A stretch of DNA of 64,000 nucleotides from Taishania sp965247975 (GTDB taxonomy: Bacteria > Bacteroidota > Bacteroidia > Flavobacteriales_D > Crocinitomicaceae), in the NCBI GenBank assembly GCA_965247975.1, contig OZ252050.1, positions 868,001 through 932,000 of the forward strand, written 5' to 3'. Shown one piece after another: positions 36,507 to 45,471 of the stretch. Position 1 is the stretch's first letter; the number at the start of each line of letters is the position of its first letter. The position numbers and the translations under genes are program-made. The notes beneath the pieces are model-generated. The model was not told where the DNA came from and ran no database searches. It saw only the letters and a program-made list of their open reading frames with translations.

Positions 36507-37895
36507 CTACATCTTAATCCCAAGTTTACCACTTACCTTAACCCTCAAAAAAAGTTGATGCGTAAATGGATAAATGTGATCGATTTCTAATTTATTTAAC
36601 TTCCCAGTCAAATGCACTCCAGGATGCAATTCGGTATTTAATTCCTTTTCAATCAACATTTTCATTTCTTCCAATTGTGGTTTTAGGTCAAAAACTGCTG
36701 CCGCGCGAAGTTTTTCTTCAATTTTCGCATTGAAAATCCATTTGGCAGATTTCAGAATTGCATTTTTCGTTTTGATATCGAACACCAAATCTGGTATAGA
36801 AATTTGTTGTGTTTTAGCATCGAATTTTGGAGTTCCTTCTAAATATAAAATTCCTTTTTTACTTCCATCGATGGTTACAGCAAAATTAATGCGCTCATTT
36901 CGTGTGCTGTGAATTTTAAAATCGGTCAGAATAATTGTTTTTTTATTGTAGGTGAAGGTTTTTCCGATGATTTCTTTTTTGACTAAAGCATTTAGAGAAT
37001 CATAATTCGCTTCGATGTCAATGAACAAATCAAATCCATCGGCTTTTTGATATTCAGAGAGTTCTGGTAGTTTTTTTGTCGGAATATTAAGAGGTGATAA
37101 GCTGATTTTTGGCTGTAATGCCAAATTTAGATTGACTAATGCTGAATCATTTTTAAAGAATAAATCGTCTAATGCAATTTTTTGTGGATTCAAATAAAGT
37201 AAACCGTAGCCATTCAACTCGATTGGTTGAATAATTGCTTGCCATGCTTCTTCAACACTCGATTTTAAATCTACATCTTGAATGGATTTATCAATTTCCG
37301 GTTCCAATTTTTTTAAGGAATTGGTCACTTCTTCAATTAATTCTTCTGTTGCATCGTAGTTGACAAACGTAACTTTACAAGGATCTACCGCAGCTACTTT
37401 TCGAACATTAGTTTTGGATGAAAAACTCCAGTTTGGATTGATTCCTAGCTGACTTGTAAATCCAACTTCCATTTTCCGCAAGGGCTCACCGACTCCGCAA
37501 CTAGCGTAAACGCGCGGTATTATACAACCTTCTGAGCCAAACACTTCGACACAACTTGGGCAGTAATTTAAATTAAGAGCATAAGAACATTTCACGTCAA
37601 ATTGAACCTCTTTGCCCTTCGCTATAAAGGAAATTGGCATTCTGTTCATTATGTAAGAATAACTAACACCTGAACAATTTTGTTCTTCTCCCTTAAATGT
37701 TTTTGGAACTGAGTTTTCGATTTCCTTATAATGAGGCTTTAGGTCAATTTCAATAGGTAAATGAACAAACGAAGTTTCCTGAATAATCTTGGGGACTTCC
37801 TCTAGATTCGATTCTGGCATTTCTGCCTTGATTGATTTACAAGAAATTACAACGCTTGTAAGGAGGATATATACGTAGAAATGCGTATTTTTCAA
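36507..37895 (-). CDS. DUF4403 family lipoprotein
   Basis: A 462-residue protein with a lipoprotein signal (YILLTSVVISCKS, Cys at about residue 19), so it is lipid-anchored in the cell envelope. The body is DUF4403-like: FVHLPIEIDLKPHYKEIENS near the start, repeated beta-strand segments, and the end VHLTGKLNKLEIDHIYPFTH then LFLRVKVSGKLGI. Four extra cysteines in CPSCVEVFGSEGC may form disulfides. The fold is thought to resemble lipid-binding tubular proteins; function is not established. Confidence 0.8.
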   Translation of the reverse strand: MKNTHFYVYILLTSVVISCKSIKAEMPESNLEEVPKIIQETSFVHLPIEIDLKPHYKEIENSVPKTFKGEEQNCSGVSYSYIMNRMPISFIAKGKEVQFDVKCSYALNLNYCPSCVEVFGSEGCIIPRVYASCGVGEPLRKMEVGFTSQLGINPNWSFSSKTNVRKVAAVDPCKVTFVNYDATEELIEEVTNSLKKLEPEIDKSIQDVDLKSSVEEAWQAIIQPIELNGYGLLYLNPQKIALDDLFFKNDSALVNLNLALQPKISLSPLNIPTKKLPELSEYQKADGFDLFIDIEANYDSLNALVKKEIIGKTFTYNKKTIILTDFKIHSTRNERINFAVTIDGSKKGILYLEGTPKFDAKTQQISIPDLVFDIKTKNAILKSAKWIFNAKIEEKLRAAAVFDLKPQLEEMKMLIEKELNTELHPGVHLTGKLNKLEIDHIYPFTHQLFLRVKVSGKLGIKM

Positions 37896-37924
37896 GATTA
37901 TGATTATTTATTTAAATATGTTGT

Positions 37925-37932
37925 TATATTTG
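37925..37932 (+). promoter_or_regulatory. -7 box of the small lipoprotein gene
   Basis: TATATTTG is a perfect TAnnTTTG, 25 bases before ATG 37958. No good -33 element is visible. Confidence 0.5.
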
Positions 37933-37957
37933 CCGTGTAAACTTAAAAAAAATTAAA

Positions 37958-38146
37958 ATGAAAAAGGTATTATTAATGGGAGCATTCGTAGTTTTCGGTG
38001 CTATGGCAATGACTTCTTGTAAAAAAGATTACAAATGTGTTGAAGGAGGAGAAACAATTTCTGAATGCACAGGTTGTGGTAAAACTCAAAAAACTGCATT
38101 TGATTCATCTTGCTCTTTACTTGGAGGAACAGTTTCTGAAAAATAA
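37958..38146 (+). CDS. Small Cys-rich lipoprotein
   Basis: A 62-residue protein with a lipobox (AMAMTSCKKDYKC, Cys at residue 21). The mature part of about 42 residues has five further cysteines (KC, EC, GC, SC region) and would sit on the envelope, perhaps cross-linked by disulfides. It has its own promoter and a strong terminator. The next gene encodes a similar small CKKD lipoprotein, so the two may be diverged duplicates. Function unknown. Confidence 0.7.
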   Translation: MKKVLLMGAFVVFGAMAMTSCKKDYKCVEGGETISECTGCGKTQKTAFDSSCSLLGGTVSEK

Positions 38147-38166
38147 TTTGCAGACAATTAATTTAA

Positions 38167-38192
38167 AGGAAGCTTAGGCTTCCTTTTTTTTT
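38167..38192 (+). terminator. Terminator after the 62-residue lipoprotein gene
   Basis: The stem AGGAAGC / GCTTCCT (38167-38173 with 38178-38184) has a 4-base loop and is followed by a run of eight or more T. It is a strong rho-independent terminator. Confidence 0.88.
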
Positions 38193-38235
38193 GTGCAATT
38201 ATTTGAAAATGCCTATTTTCGTGATAAAGTTGGTT

Positions 38236-38439
38236 ATGAGTAAGTCATTATTTTTTTTAAGTTTTTTTATTTTGTTTTTGTTCGCCTGCAAAAAAGACAG
38301 AACTTGCGTTTGCTCCTACGATTCGGGAAGTAAATCAACTTTTTCTATATTGAAGAAATCTAAAAAGGAGGCTAAAAAAGAATGCGAATCTTATAATGGC
38401 ACAATCGATGGCACTGTAGTTTCTTGCCAATTGAACTAA
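38236..38439 (+). CDS. Second small Cys-rich lipoprotein
   Basis: A 67-residue protein from ATG 38236 (MSKSLFFLSFFILFLFACKK); the open frame begins 15 codons earlier, directly after the terminator, and that part is unlikely to be translated. The lipobox Cys is at residue 18. The mature part contains CKKDRTCVCSYDSG and ends TVVSCQLN, with a basic central helix (KKSKKEAKKECESY). It resembles the preceding lipoprotein in size and in CKKD-x2-C. Function unknown. Confidence 0.65.
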   Translation: MSKSLFFLSFFILFLFACKKDRTCVCSYDSGSKSTFSILKKSKKEAKKECESYNGTIDGTVVSCQLN

Positions 38440-38476
38440 ATTCTAAACGTTATTAAATGTATAAAATCCTATAATT

Positions 38477-39079
38477 ATGATTGAAAATTCTTTTTTAGAA
38501 TCTGGTTTCAGTTTCACAATGGCCAAAATGATTCCATACTTGGTTGTTATTTTAATAGGGATTTGTGTTGTTTTTCTTTTTCGAAAAAAGTTAAAATTTA
38601 GAAAACGGATTCTTACTATTTTGGTGCGATTCGTTGTGTTGGTTATTCCTTTTGCTGTTTATTTTGGTTTTTATCCAATCTATGAGGGAGATTTCTCGAA
38701 CTCTGTACGAAAAGTTTCTCGAACTGCTAAAAATGCGGAATTATTGGATGAGAAATTATATGTTTTGTCGATTCCGGGATGCCCTTATTGTGCACAAGCC
38801 ATGTCTCGCATGTTACAATTAAAAGAACGAAATCCATCTTTGCAAATTGAATACATCGTTGTAAGTTCGGATTCCACAGCGACCACGGACTATGAAAAAA
38901 TGGGTAATGGCGAAATTGAAGTTTCGCTGGCACAAAACATGGAGGAAATGTCTAAAATTGCTTTGGGTGGATATCCAAGTTTTGTCTTATCTGAAAAAGG
39001 AAATTCTCTTTCTGCTTGGAGTAATGATGGTTTTGGTGTTCGTGCCTTGGATCAAGTAGAATTAAGCGCAAAAAACTAG
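38477..39079 (+). CDS. Membrane-anchored thioredoxin-like protein (CPYC)
   Basis: A 200-residue protein with two N-terminal membrane helices (about residues 18-36 and 45-68) and a thioredoxin-fold domain from about residue 88. The redox motif is VLSIPGCPYCAQAMSRML. The cis-Pro region is LGGYPSFVLSEKG. The domain probably faces the periplasm. The CPYC active site is more glutaredoxin-like than thioredoxin-like. Two lipoproteins with several cysteines lie directly upstream, so a disulfide-handling partnership is conceivable, though only by neighbourhood. Confidence 0.75.
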   Translation: MIENSFLESGFSFTMAKMIPYLVVILIGICVVFLFRKKLKFRKRILTILVRFVVLVIPFAVYFGFYPIYEGDFSNSVRKVSRTAKNAELLDEKLYVLSIPGCPYCAQAMSRMLQLKERNPSLQIEYIVVSSDSTATTDYEKMGNGEIEVSLAQNMEEMSKIALGGYPSFVLSEKGNSLSAWSNDGFGVRALDQVELSAKN

Positions 39080-39112
39080 GAGTTAGTTCTTTGCGCTATT
39101 GCTAATATCTCT

Positions 39113-41341
39113 TTAATTGAATTTATTAATGATGTCGTTTAAAGTTTCACTTGGACGCATCGCAATCTCGGTAGCACCTTCATTTGAATGGTAGTAACCT
39201 CCAACTGAAATCGGTTTACCTTGAACTTTATTTAATTCTTCAATAATTTTGGACTCATTTTCTGTTAAGGAATCCGCAAGTGCTTTAAATTGGTTGGCAA
39301 ATTCCAAATCTACTGTTTGAGCTGCAAGCGCCTGAGCCCAGTACATTGCAAGATAAAAGTGACTTCCTCTTACATCCAATTCGCCAGCCTTGCGAGAAGG
39401 AGACTTATCGTTTAATAAGAATTTACTTGTTGCAGCGTCTAATGTATCTGCTAAAATTTGTGCACGGCTGTTATTGTAATTTCCAGCCAAATGCTCCAAA
39501 GAAACAGCTAATGCTAAAAATTCACCCAAAGAATCCCAGCGCAAATGGTTTTCTTCTAAAAATTGTTCTACATGTTTTGGCGCTGAGCCTCCTGCACCTG
39601 TTTCAAACAAGCCACCACCATTCATCAAAGGTACAATAGACAACATTTTCGCAGAAGTTCCTAATTCAAGAATTGGAAAAAGATCCGTTAAGTAATCTCT
39701 CATCACATTACCAGTAACCGAAATCGTATCTTGACCATTTTTCAGACGAGTCAATGTGAAATTTGTCGCATCAATCAATGACATGATTCTTATTTCAAGT
39801 CCTGATGTATCGTAATCTTTCAAATAATGAGTTACTTTTTTGATCAATTCGGCATCATGTGCGCGTTCTGCATCTAACCAGAAAATAGCAGGAACGTTAG
39901 TAGCTCTAGCGCGACCTACCGCCAACTTCACCCAATCTTTAACCGGAGCATCCTTTGTTTGACACATGCGGTAAATATCTCCAGCTTCCACTTCAGTGCT
40001 GAATAAAACGTTTCCGGCTTGATTGAACACTTCAATAAGTCCATCTGCTTGAATTTCAAAAGTTTTATCATGAGATCCGTATTCTTCAGCTGCTTGCGCC
40101 ATCAAACCGACATTAGGAACAGTTCCCATGGTAACAGGATCGAATGCTCCATTTTGTTTGCAAAAATCAATGGTTGCTTGATATAAATACGCATAACTGC
40201 TATCTGGAATAACTGCTTTAGTATCTTGTTGTTTTCCTGCTGCATTCCACATTTGACCAGAAGTACGAATCATTGCTGGCATAGAGGCGTCAACAATTAC
40301 ATCACTTGGTACATGCAAGTTGGTTATTCCTTTCTCAGAATTGACCATGGCTACTGCTGGACCATTTTCAAATGCCCATTGAATGTCTTTTTCTATTTCT
40401 GCTTTTTTGTCAGCGGGTAATTTTCCTATTTTTTCAACCAAATCGCCGAATCCATTGCGCACATCAACCCCAATTTCATCTAAGGTTGCTTGGTGTTTTT
40501 CAAATACATTTTTGAAAAAAACTTTTACCGCATGACCGAAAATAATTGGATCAGAAACTTTCATCATCGTCGCCTTCATATGTAACGATAGTAAAAGTCC
40601 TTTTTCTTTTGCATCTTGAATTTCTTTTTGGAAAAAAGCCAAAAGTTGTTTTTTACTCAAAACGGTGCTATCAATAATCTCGCCTTCCAATAAGGCCAAA
40701 TTTTCTTTAAGTATAGTTTTGTTTCCATCTTTTCCTGTAAAAACAATGTTTATTGCATCTGCTTTGTCAAGTGTAATTGATTTTTCATTCGAACGGAAAT
40801 CTCCAGCTTTCATGGTCGCAACATGCGTTTTTGAATCAGATGACCAAGCGCCCATCGAATGTGGATTTGCACGCGCATAATCTTTGACTGCTTTCGGAGC
40901 ACGACGATCTGAATTTCCTTCGCGAAGAACTGGATTTACAGCACTTCCTTTTATTTTATCATATTTTGCTTTAGCCGTTTTTTCTTCATCGCTAGCTGGT
41001 GTTTCTGGGTAATCAGGCAATTTATAGCCTTGCGATTGAAGTTCCGCAATGGCTTCTTTTAGTTGAGGAATTGAAGCAGAAATATTTGGTAATTTTATAA
41101 TATTCGCGTCCGGTTGTGTGGCTAATGCCCCTAATTCCATCAGCGCATTTGATACTTTTTGATCTTCCGATAAATATTCAGGAAAAACAGCCAGAATTCT
41201 AGCGGCCAAAGAAATATCTTTTGACGCTATATCAATGCCAGCTTTGGCAGTGAATGCTTTGACAATTGGCAGAAACGAATAAGTAGCTAATGCTGGTGCC
41301 TCGTCTGTTTTCGTGTAAATTATTTTCGGATTTTGACTCAT
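39113..41341 (-). CDS. icd: NADP-dependent isocitrate dehydrogenase, monomeric type
   Basis: A 742-residue enzyme that oxidises isocitrate to 2-oxoglutarate with NADP+. The length (about 740) and the sequences LREGNSDRRAPKAVKDYARA, HMKATMMKVSDPIIFGHAV and NGGGLFETGAGGSAPKHVEQ identify the large monomeric IDH class, which is unrelated in length to the 400-residue homodimeric Icd of E. coli. It is a TCA-cycle enzyme of the cytoplasm, transcribed alone from a promoter with good -33 and -7 elements. Confidence 0.96.
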   Translation of the reverse strand: MSQNPKIIYTKTDEAPALATYSFLPIVKAFTAKAGIDIASKDISLAARILAVFPEYLSEDQKVSNALMELGALATQPDANIIKLPNISASIPQLKEAIAELQSQGYKLPDYPETPASDEEKTAKAKYDKIKGSAVNPVLREGNSDRRAPKAVKDYARANPHSMGAWSSDSKTHVATMKAGDFRSNEKSITLDKADAINIVFTGKDGNKTILKENLALLEGEIIDSTVLSKKQLLAFFQKEIQDAKEKGLLLSLHMKATMMKVSDPIIFGHAVKVFFKNVFEKHQATLDEIGVDVRNGFGDLVEKIGKLPADKKAEIEKDIQWAFENGPAVAMVNSEKGITNLHVPSDVIVDASMPAMIRTSGQMWNAAGKQQDTKAVIPDSSYAYLYQATIDFCKQNGAFDPVTMGTVPNVGLMAQAAEEYGSHDKTFEIQADGLIEVFNQAGNVLFSTEVEAGDIYRMCQTKDAPVKDWVKLAVGRARATNVPAIFWLDAERAHDAELIKKVTHYLKDYDTSGLEIRIMSLIDATNFTLTRLKNGQDTISVTGNVMRDYLTDLFPILELGTSAKMLSIVPLMNGGGLFETGAGGSAPKHVEQFLEENHLRWDSLGEFLALAVSLEHLAGNYNNSRAQILADTLDAATSKFLLNDKSPSRKAGELDVRGSHFYLAMYWAQALAAQTVDLEFANQFKALADSLTENESKIIEELNKVQGKPISVGGYYHSNEGATEIAMRPSETLNDIINKFN

Positions 41342-41401
41342 AACAAATGAATTTTAACAGTTTTATTTGAAATACATGGTTTTAAACCGCTGTTTGTGGC
41401 G

Positions 41402-41432
41402 CAAATGTACGGTTTTCGTAAGGTAAAATCAA
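41402..41432 (-). promoter_or_regulatory. Promoter of icd
   Basis: On the minus strand TTG (41432-41430), 20 bases, then TACATTTG (41409-41402), a Bacteroidota promoter. The predicted transcription start near 41395 leaves a leader of about 54 bases. Confidence 0.65.
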
Positions 41433-41464
41433 CGTTTTCTTTAAAACAATTTTAAGATCAAACA

Positions 41465-42628
41465 CTAGTCAGGTTCATTAATATCAAACCAACTTTTCAC
41501 TTTTCCAAGACTTCTTTCTTGATTAAATAGACCAACGTGAACAAGTGTTTTTGATTTCAAAGGAATCGCTAATTTTTTCTCAAAATAAGTCAATCCTTTA
41601 AACATCTCAGGCATGATTGTTTCCGAAGCTTTAATTTCAACGAGATTTAAAAGTTGATCATCTTGCCAGATAAAGTCTACCTCATGGCCAACAGCATCGC
41701 GCCAAAACCACATGTCTCTGAGTAAGTTTTGATGGTAGTTGTTCTTTACCATTTCAGAAATAATGTAATTTTCAAACAAAGCTCCTTTTTCCGTACTAAT
41801 TTTTACGCTATAGGGATCTTTGATTTTTAATAAATGCGACAACAAACCAGTATCATAAAAGTACAATTTGGGACTTTTCGTTACGCGCTTGTTTAAATTG
41901 GCAAAGTAGGGCTGAAGCTGAAAAACAATGTAACTTGTTTCCAGGACAGAAATCCATGATTTTGCCGTAGGTTGCGAAATGCCACACTCGTTTGCTAAGG
42001 AATTTAAATTCAATAATTGACCAACCCTGTTTGCACAAAGTGAAATGAAATTTCGAAATAATTTTAAATCCTGAATTTTAATGACATCAGACAAATCTCT
42101 CTCAACATACGTTTGAATATAGTTCGAAAAGAAAACTCTTGATGGAATGTCACGATCATAAATGGCCGGATAAAATCCTTTAACAATGTTTTCTGCATAG
42201 TCATTTGATAATAAATTCCCTGCTTTCATTTCTTCAAAATCGAATGGAAAAAGTTTGAACAAGGCAACTCTCCCCGCCAAACTTTGCGTGATGTTTTGCA
42301 ACAAATGAAAATTTTGAGATCCAGAAAGAATGTACTGTCCCATAATTTTATCCTCATCTACTTTGGTTTGTAAATATGAAAATAGAAATGGTATCCGCTG
42401 AACTTCATCGAAAATTACGTATTTGTCAAATTCTTTGAGAAAATTATTTGGATCCTTTTCAGCATAGTTTCGCAGATCCGGATTTTCTAAGTTAATGTAA
42501 CGATATTCTGGAAATTCATTTCTGAGAAAAGTAGTTTTACCAGATTGACGCGGACCAGTCAATGCCAGAATTGGGTATTTATTTTTGTAAATATCCATTT
42601 CAATTTTTATTCGGCGCTTTACGTCCAT
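41465..42628 (-). CDS. AAA+ ATPase with DUF4143 domain
   Basis: A 387-residue protein of the ATPase group with a C-terminal DUF4143. Walker A is LALTGPRQSGKTTFLRNEFP (about residues 17-36), Walker B is KYVIFDEVQRIPFLFSYLQ, and sensor 1 is QYILSGSQNFHLLQNIT. The C-terminal part has a winged-helix-like NSLANECGISQPTAKSWISV and the DUF4143 nuclease-like strand EVDFIWQDDQLLNLVEIKAS (D/E-x-K). The cellular role of this widespread family is unsettled. The gene is alone, and its upstream region holds a 13-unit, 23-bp tandem repeat. Confidence 0.9.
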   Translation of the reverse strand: MDVKRRIKIEMDIYKNKYPILALTGPRQSGKTTFLRNEFPEYRYINLENPDLRNYAEKDPNNFLKEFDKYVIFDEVQRIPFLFSYLQTKVDEDKIMGQYILSGSQNFHLLQNITQSLAGRVALFKLFPFDFEEMKAGNLLSNDYAENIVKGFYPAIYDRDIPSRVFFSNYIQTYVERDLSDVIKIQDLKLFRNFISLCANRVGQLLNLNSLANECGISQPTAKSWISVLETSYIVFQLQPYFANLNKRVTKSPKLYFYDTGLLSHLLKIKDPYSVKISTEKGALFENYIISEMVKNNYHQNLLRDMWFWRDAVGHEVDFIWQDDQLLNLVEIKASETIMPEMFKGLTYFEKKLAIPLKSKTLVHVGLFNQERSLGKVKSWFDINEPD

Positions 42629-42661
42629 AACAGATTGTTTTTAAACGTAAAAGTAATAAAA

Positions 42662-42960
42662 ATTTTGAATTTACACTATGGTTGATTTTGAAATTGCACT
42701 ACCAATAACTTTGAAAATGTACATTAGTATATTTTGAAATTGCACTATATGATATTTTGAAAATGCACTATTAATTATTTTGAAATTGTACTACTACTTA
42801 TTTTTAAATTTCACTACCATATATTTTGAAAATGCACTATATATAATTTTGAAATTTCACTACTATATATTTTGAAAATGTACTATATATAATTTTGAAA
42901 TTGCACCACCATATATTTTGAAAATACACTATACTACATTTTGAAAATGCATTATTTAAA
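42662..42960. repeat. Thirteen 23-bp tandem units upstream of the DUF4143 ATPase
   Basis: From 42662 to 42960 the sequence divides into exactly 13 units of 23 bases with no slippage. The core is ATTTTGAAAATGCACTATAT or its variant ATTTTGAAATTGCACTACCA. Units with AAAAT and units with AAATT mostly alternate, giving a 46-bp higher-order period. Variation lies mainly in the last 6-8 bases. The length is not a multiple of three and the block is not an ORF. It begins 33 bases from the ATPase start codon. The remaining 82 bases to the selO end show nothing. Confidence 0.9.
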
Positions 42961-43042
42961 GTGATGTTAATTAATGATTTGCGTTTTTGTTAACTAAAAA
43001 TTAACAAATAATATTTCTAGTAAAAATTCGATCAAATAAACA

Positions 43043-44593
43043 TCATGAACTGCAACTCAATTGTGAACTTCCAACTTTGTTTTTTGCCCAGTCTGGTCGT
43101 TTGCTAAACCACTTTTGCATTTCAGGTTGTTCTGAATATGGATTTTTAAGTAGTTTGTATAGTTCATCAAGCAATTGATAATTTCCCTTGTTTGCATCAT
43201 CAATGGCCAATTGTGCCATGTAATTTCGCAAAACATATTTGGGATTAATTGCATCCATTGCTGATTTTCTGCTGTCTGATGGTTGTGCATCTAAAAATGA
43301 ATCGTAGTCTTTAAACCAATGCGTCCAATTTTGTAAGTGCTTCGAAAAATGCTCTGAGTAACTAAACTCAGCCAATTGTGCTATAAAAATTTCAGATTTA
43401 GGGAGTTCGTAATTGGATAAAGTTCGAAAGAACAAAGTCATGTCCATTTCACTTTTTTCAAGATTTACTCTTAAATCTCGAATCAAATTTTTTGAGTTTG
43501 AAGTATTTCCAGCTAAACCAATTTTCTGCAACATCATTGAATGATAGTCATTCATGTATTTTTCCTGCACAGATTGAAGAATGGATTCCAATTCTTTTGT
43601 TTCTTCAATAAGTGGCACCAAAGCATTTGCTAGTTGGTAAACGTTCCAAAGCGCAATGTTTCCTTGATTACCAAACCGATATCTTCGGAGTTGAGCATCT
43701 GTTGTATTTGGCGTCCAATTTGGGTCGTAATCTTCCAACCAGCCGTATGGACCATAATCAATTGTTAATCCAAGAATTGACATGTTGTCCGTATTCATCA
43801 CGCCATGCACAAAACCAACACGCTCCCAATGAAGCGCCATTTCCATGGTTCGCTCAGCAACTTCTTTTAAGAATTGCTCGTAGGTTTCTTTCGATGGCTC
43901 GCCCAAGTGTGGGTAAAAATACCGAATCGTATAATTCGTTAATTTCCTCAAATTTTCAATATCATTGAGTGCCGCTAGGTGTTGAAAATTCCCAAACCGA
44001 ATGAAGCTGGGAGCAACCCGACAAACAATAGCGCCTTTTTCATACGCTGGATTTCCGTCGTACATAACATCCCTAAGTACTTCATTTCCTGAAAGGACCA
44101 AGGAAAGAGCCCTAGTAGTTGGTACCTTTAAATGAAACATGGCCTCGCTACACAAATATTCACGTATCGATGAGCGCAAAACAGCTAAACCGTCAGCACT
44201 TCGACTGTAAGGTGTTTTTCCGGCTCCTTTTAGTTGCAGTGCCCAGCGATTATCATCATGAACAATTTCAAAAAGGTTAATTGCGCGCCCATCTCCAAGT
44301 TGACCAGCCCAATGACCAAATTGATGTCCACCATAACACATTGCATATGGATGTGTATCATCCAAAACTTTATTTCCAGAAAAGACAGAGAGGAATAGCG
44401 CGCTTTGTGCATCTTCATCATCCAACCCTAGTTCTTTGAGCATTGCATCAGATACATGAATCAACGATGGATTTTTACATGGTGTGGGAACTGTAAATGA
44501 AAAACAAGCATGCGTAACTTGTCGAATATAATTTTCAATAATTGGATCGCTTGTTAATTCTTTATTGAATGTGTCTTGAATGGATAATTTCAT
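43043..44593 (-). CDS. selO: Protein adenylyltransferase SelO (YdiU)
   Basis: A 516-residue pseudokinase-fold enzyme that transfers AMP to protein hydroxyls and is linked to oxidative stress. Family motifs are MCYGGHQFGHWAGQLGDGRA, LQLKGAGKTPYSRSADGLAV, LRSSIREYLCSEAM and the active-site stretch GFVHGVMNTDNMSILGLTID YGPYGWL. E. coli SelO ends in a selenocysteine; here the C-terminus is VGSSQLSCSS, with Cys and no UGA evidence. It is the last gene of the minus-strand operon, 9 bases after the RdgB-GNAT gene. Confidence 0.95.
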   Translation of the reverse strand: MKLSIQDTFNKELTSDPIIENYIRQVTHACFSFTVPTPCKNPSLIHVSDAMLKELGLDDEDAQSALFLSVFSGNKVLDDTHPYAMCYGGHQFGHWAGQLGDGRAINLFEIVHDDNRWALQLKGAGKTPYSRSADGLAVLRSSIREYLCSEAMFHLKVPTTRALSLVLSGNEVLRDVMYDGNPAYEKGAIVCRVAPSFIRFGNFQHLAALNDIENLRKLTNYTIRYFYPHLGEPSKETYEQFLKEVAERTMEMALHWERVGFVHGVMNTDNMSILGLTIDYGPYGWLEDYDPNWTPNTTDAQLRRYRFGNQGNIALWNVYQLANALVPLIEETKELESILQSVQEKYMNDYHSMMLQKIGLAGNTSNSKNLIRDLRVNLEKSEMDMTLFFRTLSNYELPKSEIFIAQLAEFSYSEHFSKHLQNWTHWFKDYDSFLDAQPSDSRKSAMDAINPKYVLRNYMAQLAIDDANKGNYQLLDELYKLLKNPYSEQPEMQKWFSKRPDWAKNKVGSSQLSCSS

Positions 44594-44602
44594 TTTGTCG
44601 GT

Positions 44603-45469
44603 TTAGAATGAAATATGCGAATGCCACTTCGGATTCCGCATCGCAATCATGCGAATGTAACTGCATGTGGCGAGCGCATGGATGTCATGTTCTATCAAAT
44701 ATTCGAATGTTTTTTCAACGAGTTTTTGACCGAAACCTTGACCTCTGAGTTGATAAGGAACTTCACTGTAATTCAAAATGAATCTTCCATCGATAGTGTG
44801 ATAACTCACGAAGGAAATAAAATCGCCAGTTTTTAATTCGAATCGTTTTTTAGCCTCGTTATGAACTAGAGTATTTTCTGATTTGACGTTGCCCAATGCA
44901 TCAATCATTTTGGCAAATGCTCTGCTACGATGACTGCGTTCATTTTTTTCGTTCATCGTCATTTCTGCAAAGGTTTTGCCGCAGTTTTCGGGTTCAAAAA
45001 TGGGATCGTAGCCAAAACCATCGCTTCCCGATTTTTCGTGGCGAATTGTTCCAGCAACTATTCCTTCAAAAAACTTTTCTTTGCCATCAATAATAAGACA
45101 AATAACTGTTCTAAAACGCGCCATTCGATGTTCAATGCCTTGAAGTTTAGATAAAACCAAATTCATATTGTCTTCTGAATTTCGCTGTTCACCTGCATAT
45201 CTTGCAGAGTAAACTCCAGGCTCATTATTCAAAGCTTCGATTTCTAATCCAGTATCATCAGCAAAACAATTAACCGCAAACTTTTCAGCAACGTACCTTG
45301 CTTTTTGTTGGGCATTGCCCTCCAAGTTAGGCGCAGTTTCTGGAATGTCTTCTTTACAGCCAATTTCTGATAAGGTTAAAATTTTAATTCCATCAGGCAT
45401 TAACGCTTGAATTTCTTCTGCCTTGTGCTTGTTGTGTGTTGCAAAAATTAACTCTATCATGTCAGACAA
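44603..45469 (-). CDS. RdgB/HAM1 non-canonical purine NTP pyrophosphatase fused to a GNAT acetyltransferase
   Basis: A 288-residue single frame with two domains. Residues 4-195 are a complete HAM1/RdgB enzyme that hydrolyses dITP and XTP: IFATHNKHKAEEIQ, the metal site FADDTGLEIEALNNEPGVYS ARYAG, the purine pocket GSDGFGYDPIFEP, and NERSHRSRA. RdgB usually ends here (about 190-200). Residues 202-288 form a small NATD1/YjdJ-like acetyltransferase with SEVPYQLRGQGFGQKLV (acetyl-CoA loop) and ATCSYIRMIAMRNPKWH. Translation likely starts at the fourth codon, MIELIF. The linker is only a few residues. Functional coupling of the two activities is unknown. Confidence 0.88.
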   Translation of the reverse strand: MSDMIELIFATHNKHKAEEIQALMPDGIKILTLSEIGCKEDIPETAPNLEGNAQQKARYVAEKFAVNCFADDTGLEIEALNNEPGVYSARYAGEQRNSEDNMNLVLSKLQGIEHRMARFRTVICLIIDGKEKFFEGIVAGTIRHEKSGSDGFGYDPIFEPENCGKTFAEMTMNEKNERSHRSRAFAKMIDALGNVKSENTLVHNEAKKRFELKTGDFISFVSYHTIDGRFILNYSEVPYQLRGQGFGQKLVEKTFEYLIEHDIHALATCSYIRMIAMRNPKWHSHISF

Positions 45470-45471
45470 TT

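Noticed and set aside
42662..42960. 23-bp tandem block as a possible CRISPR array
   Set aside because: The units follow each other without unique spacers and themselves vary; no cas gene is adjacent. It is a tandem repeat.
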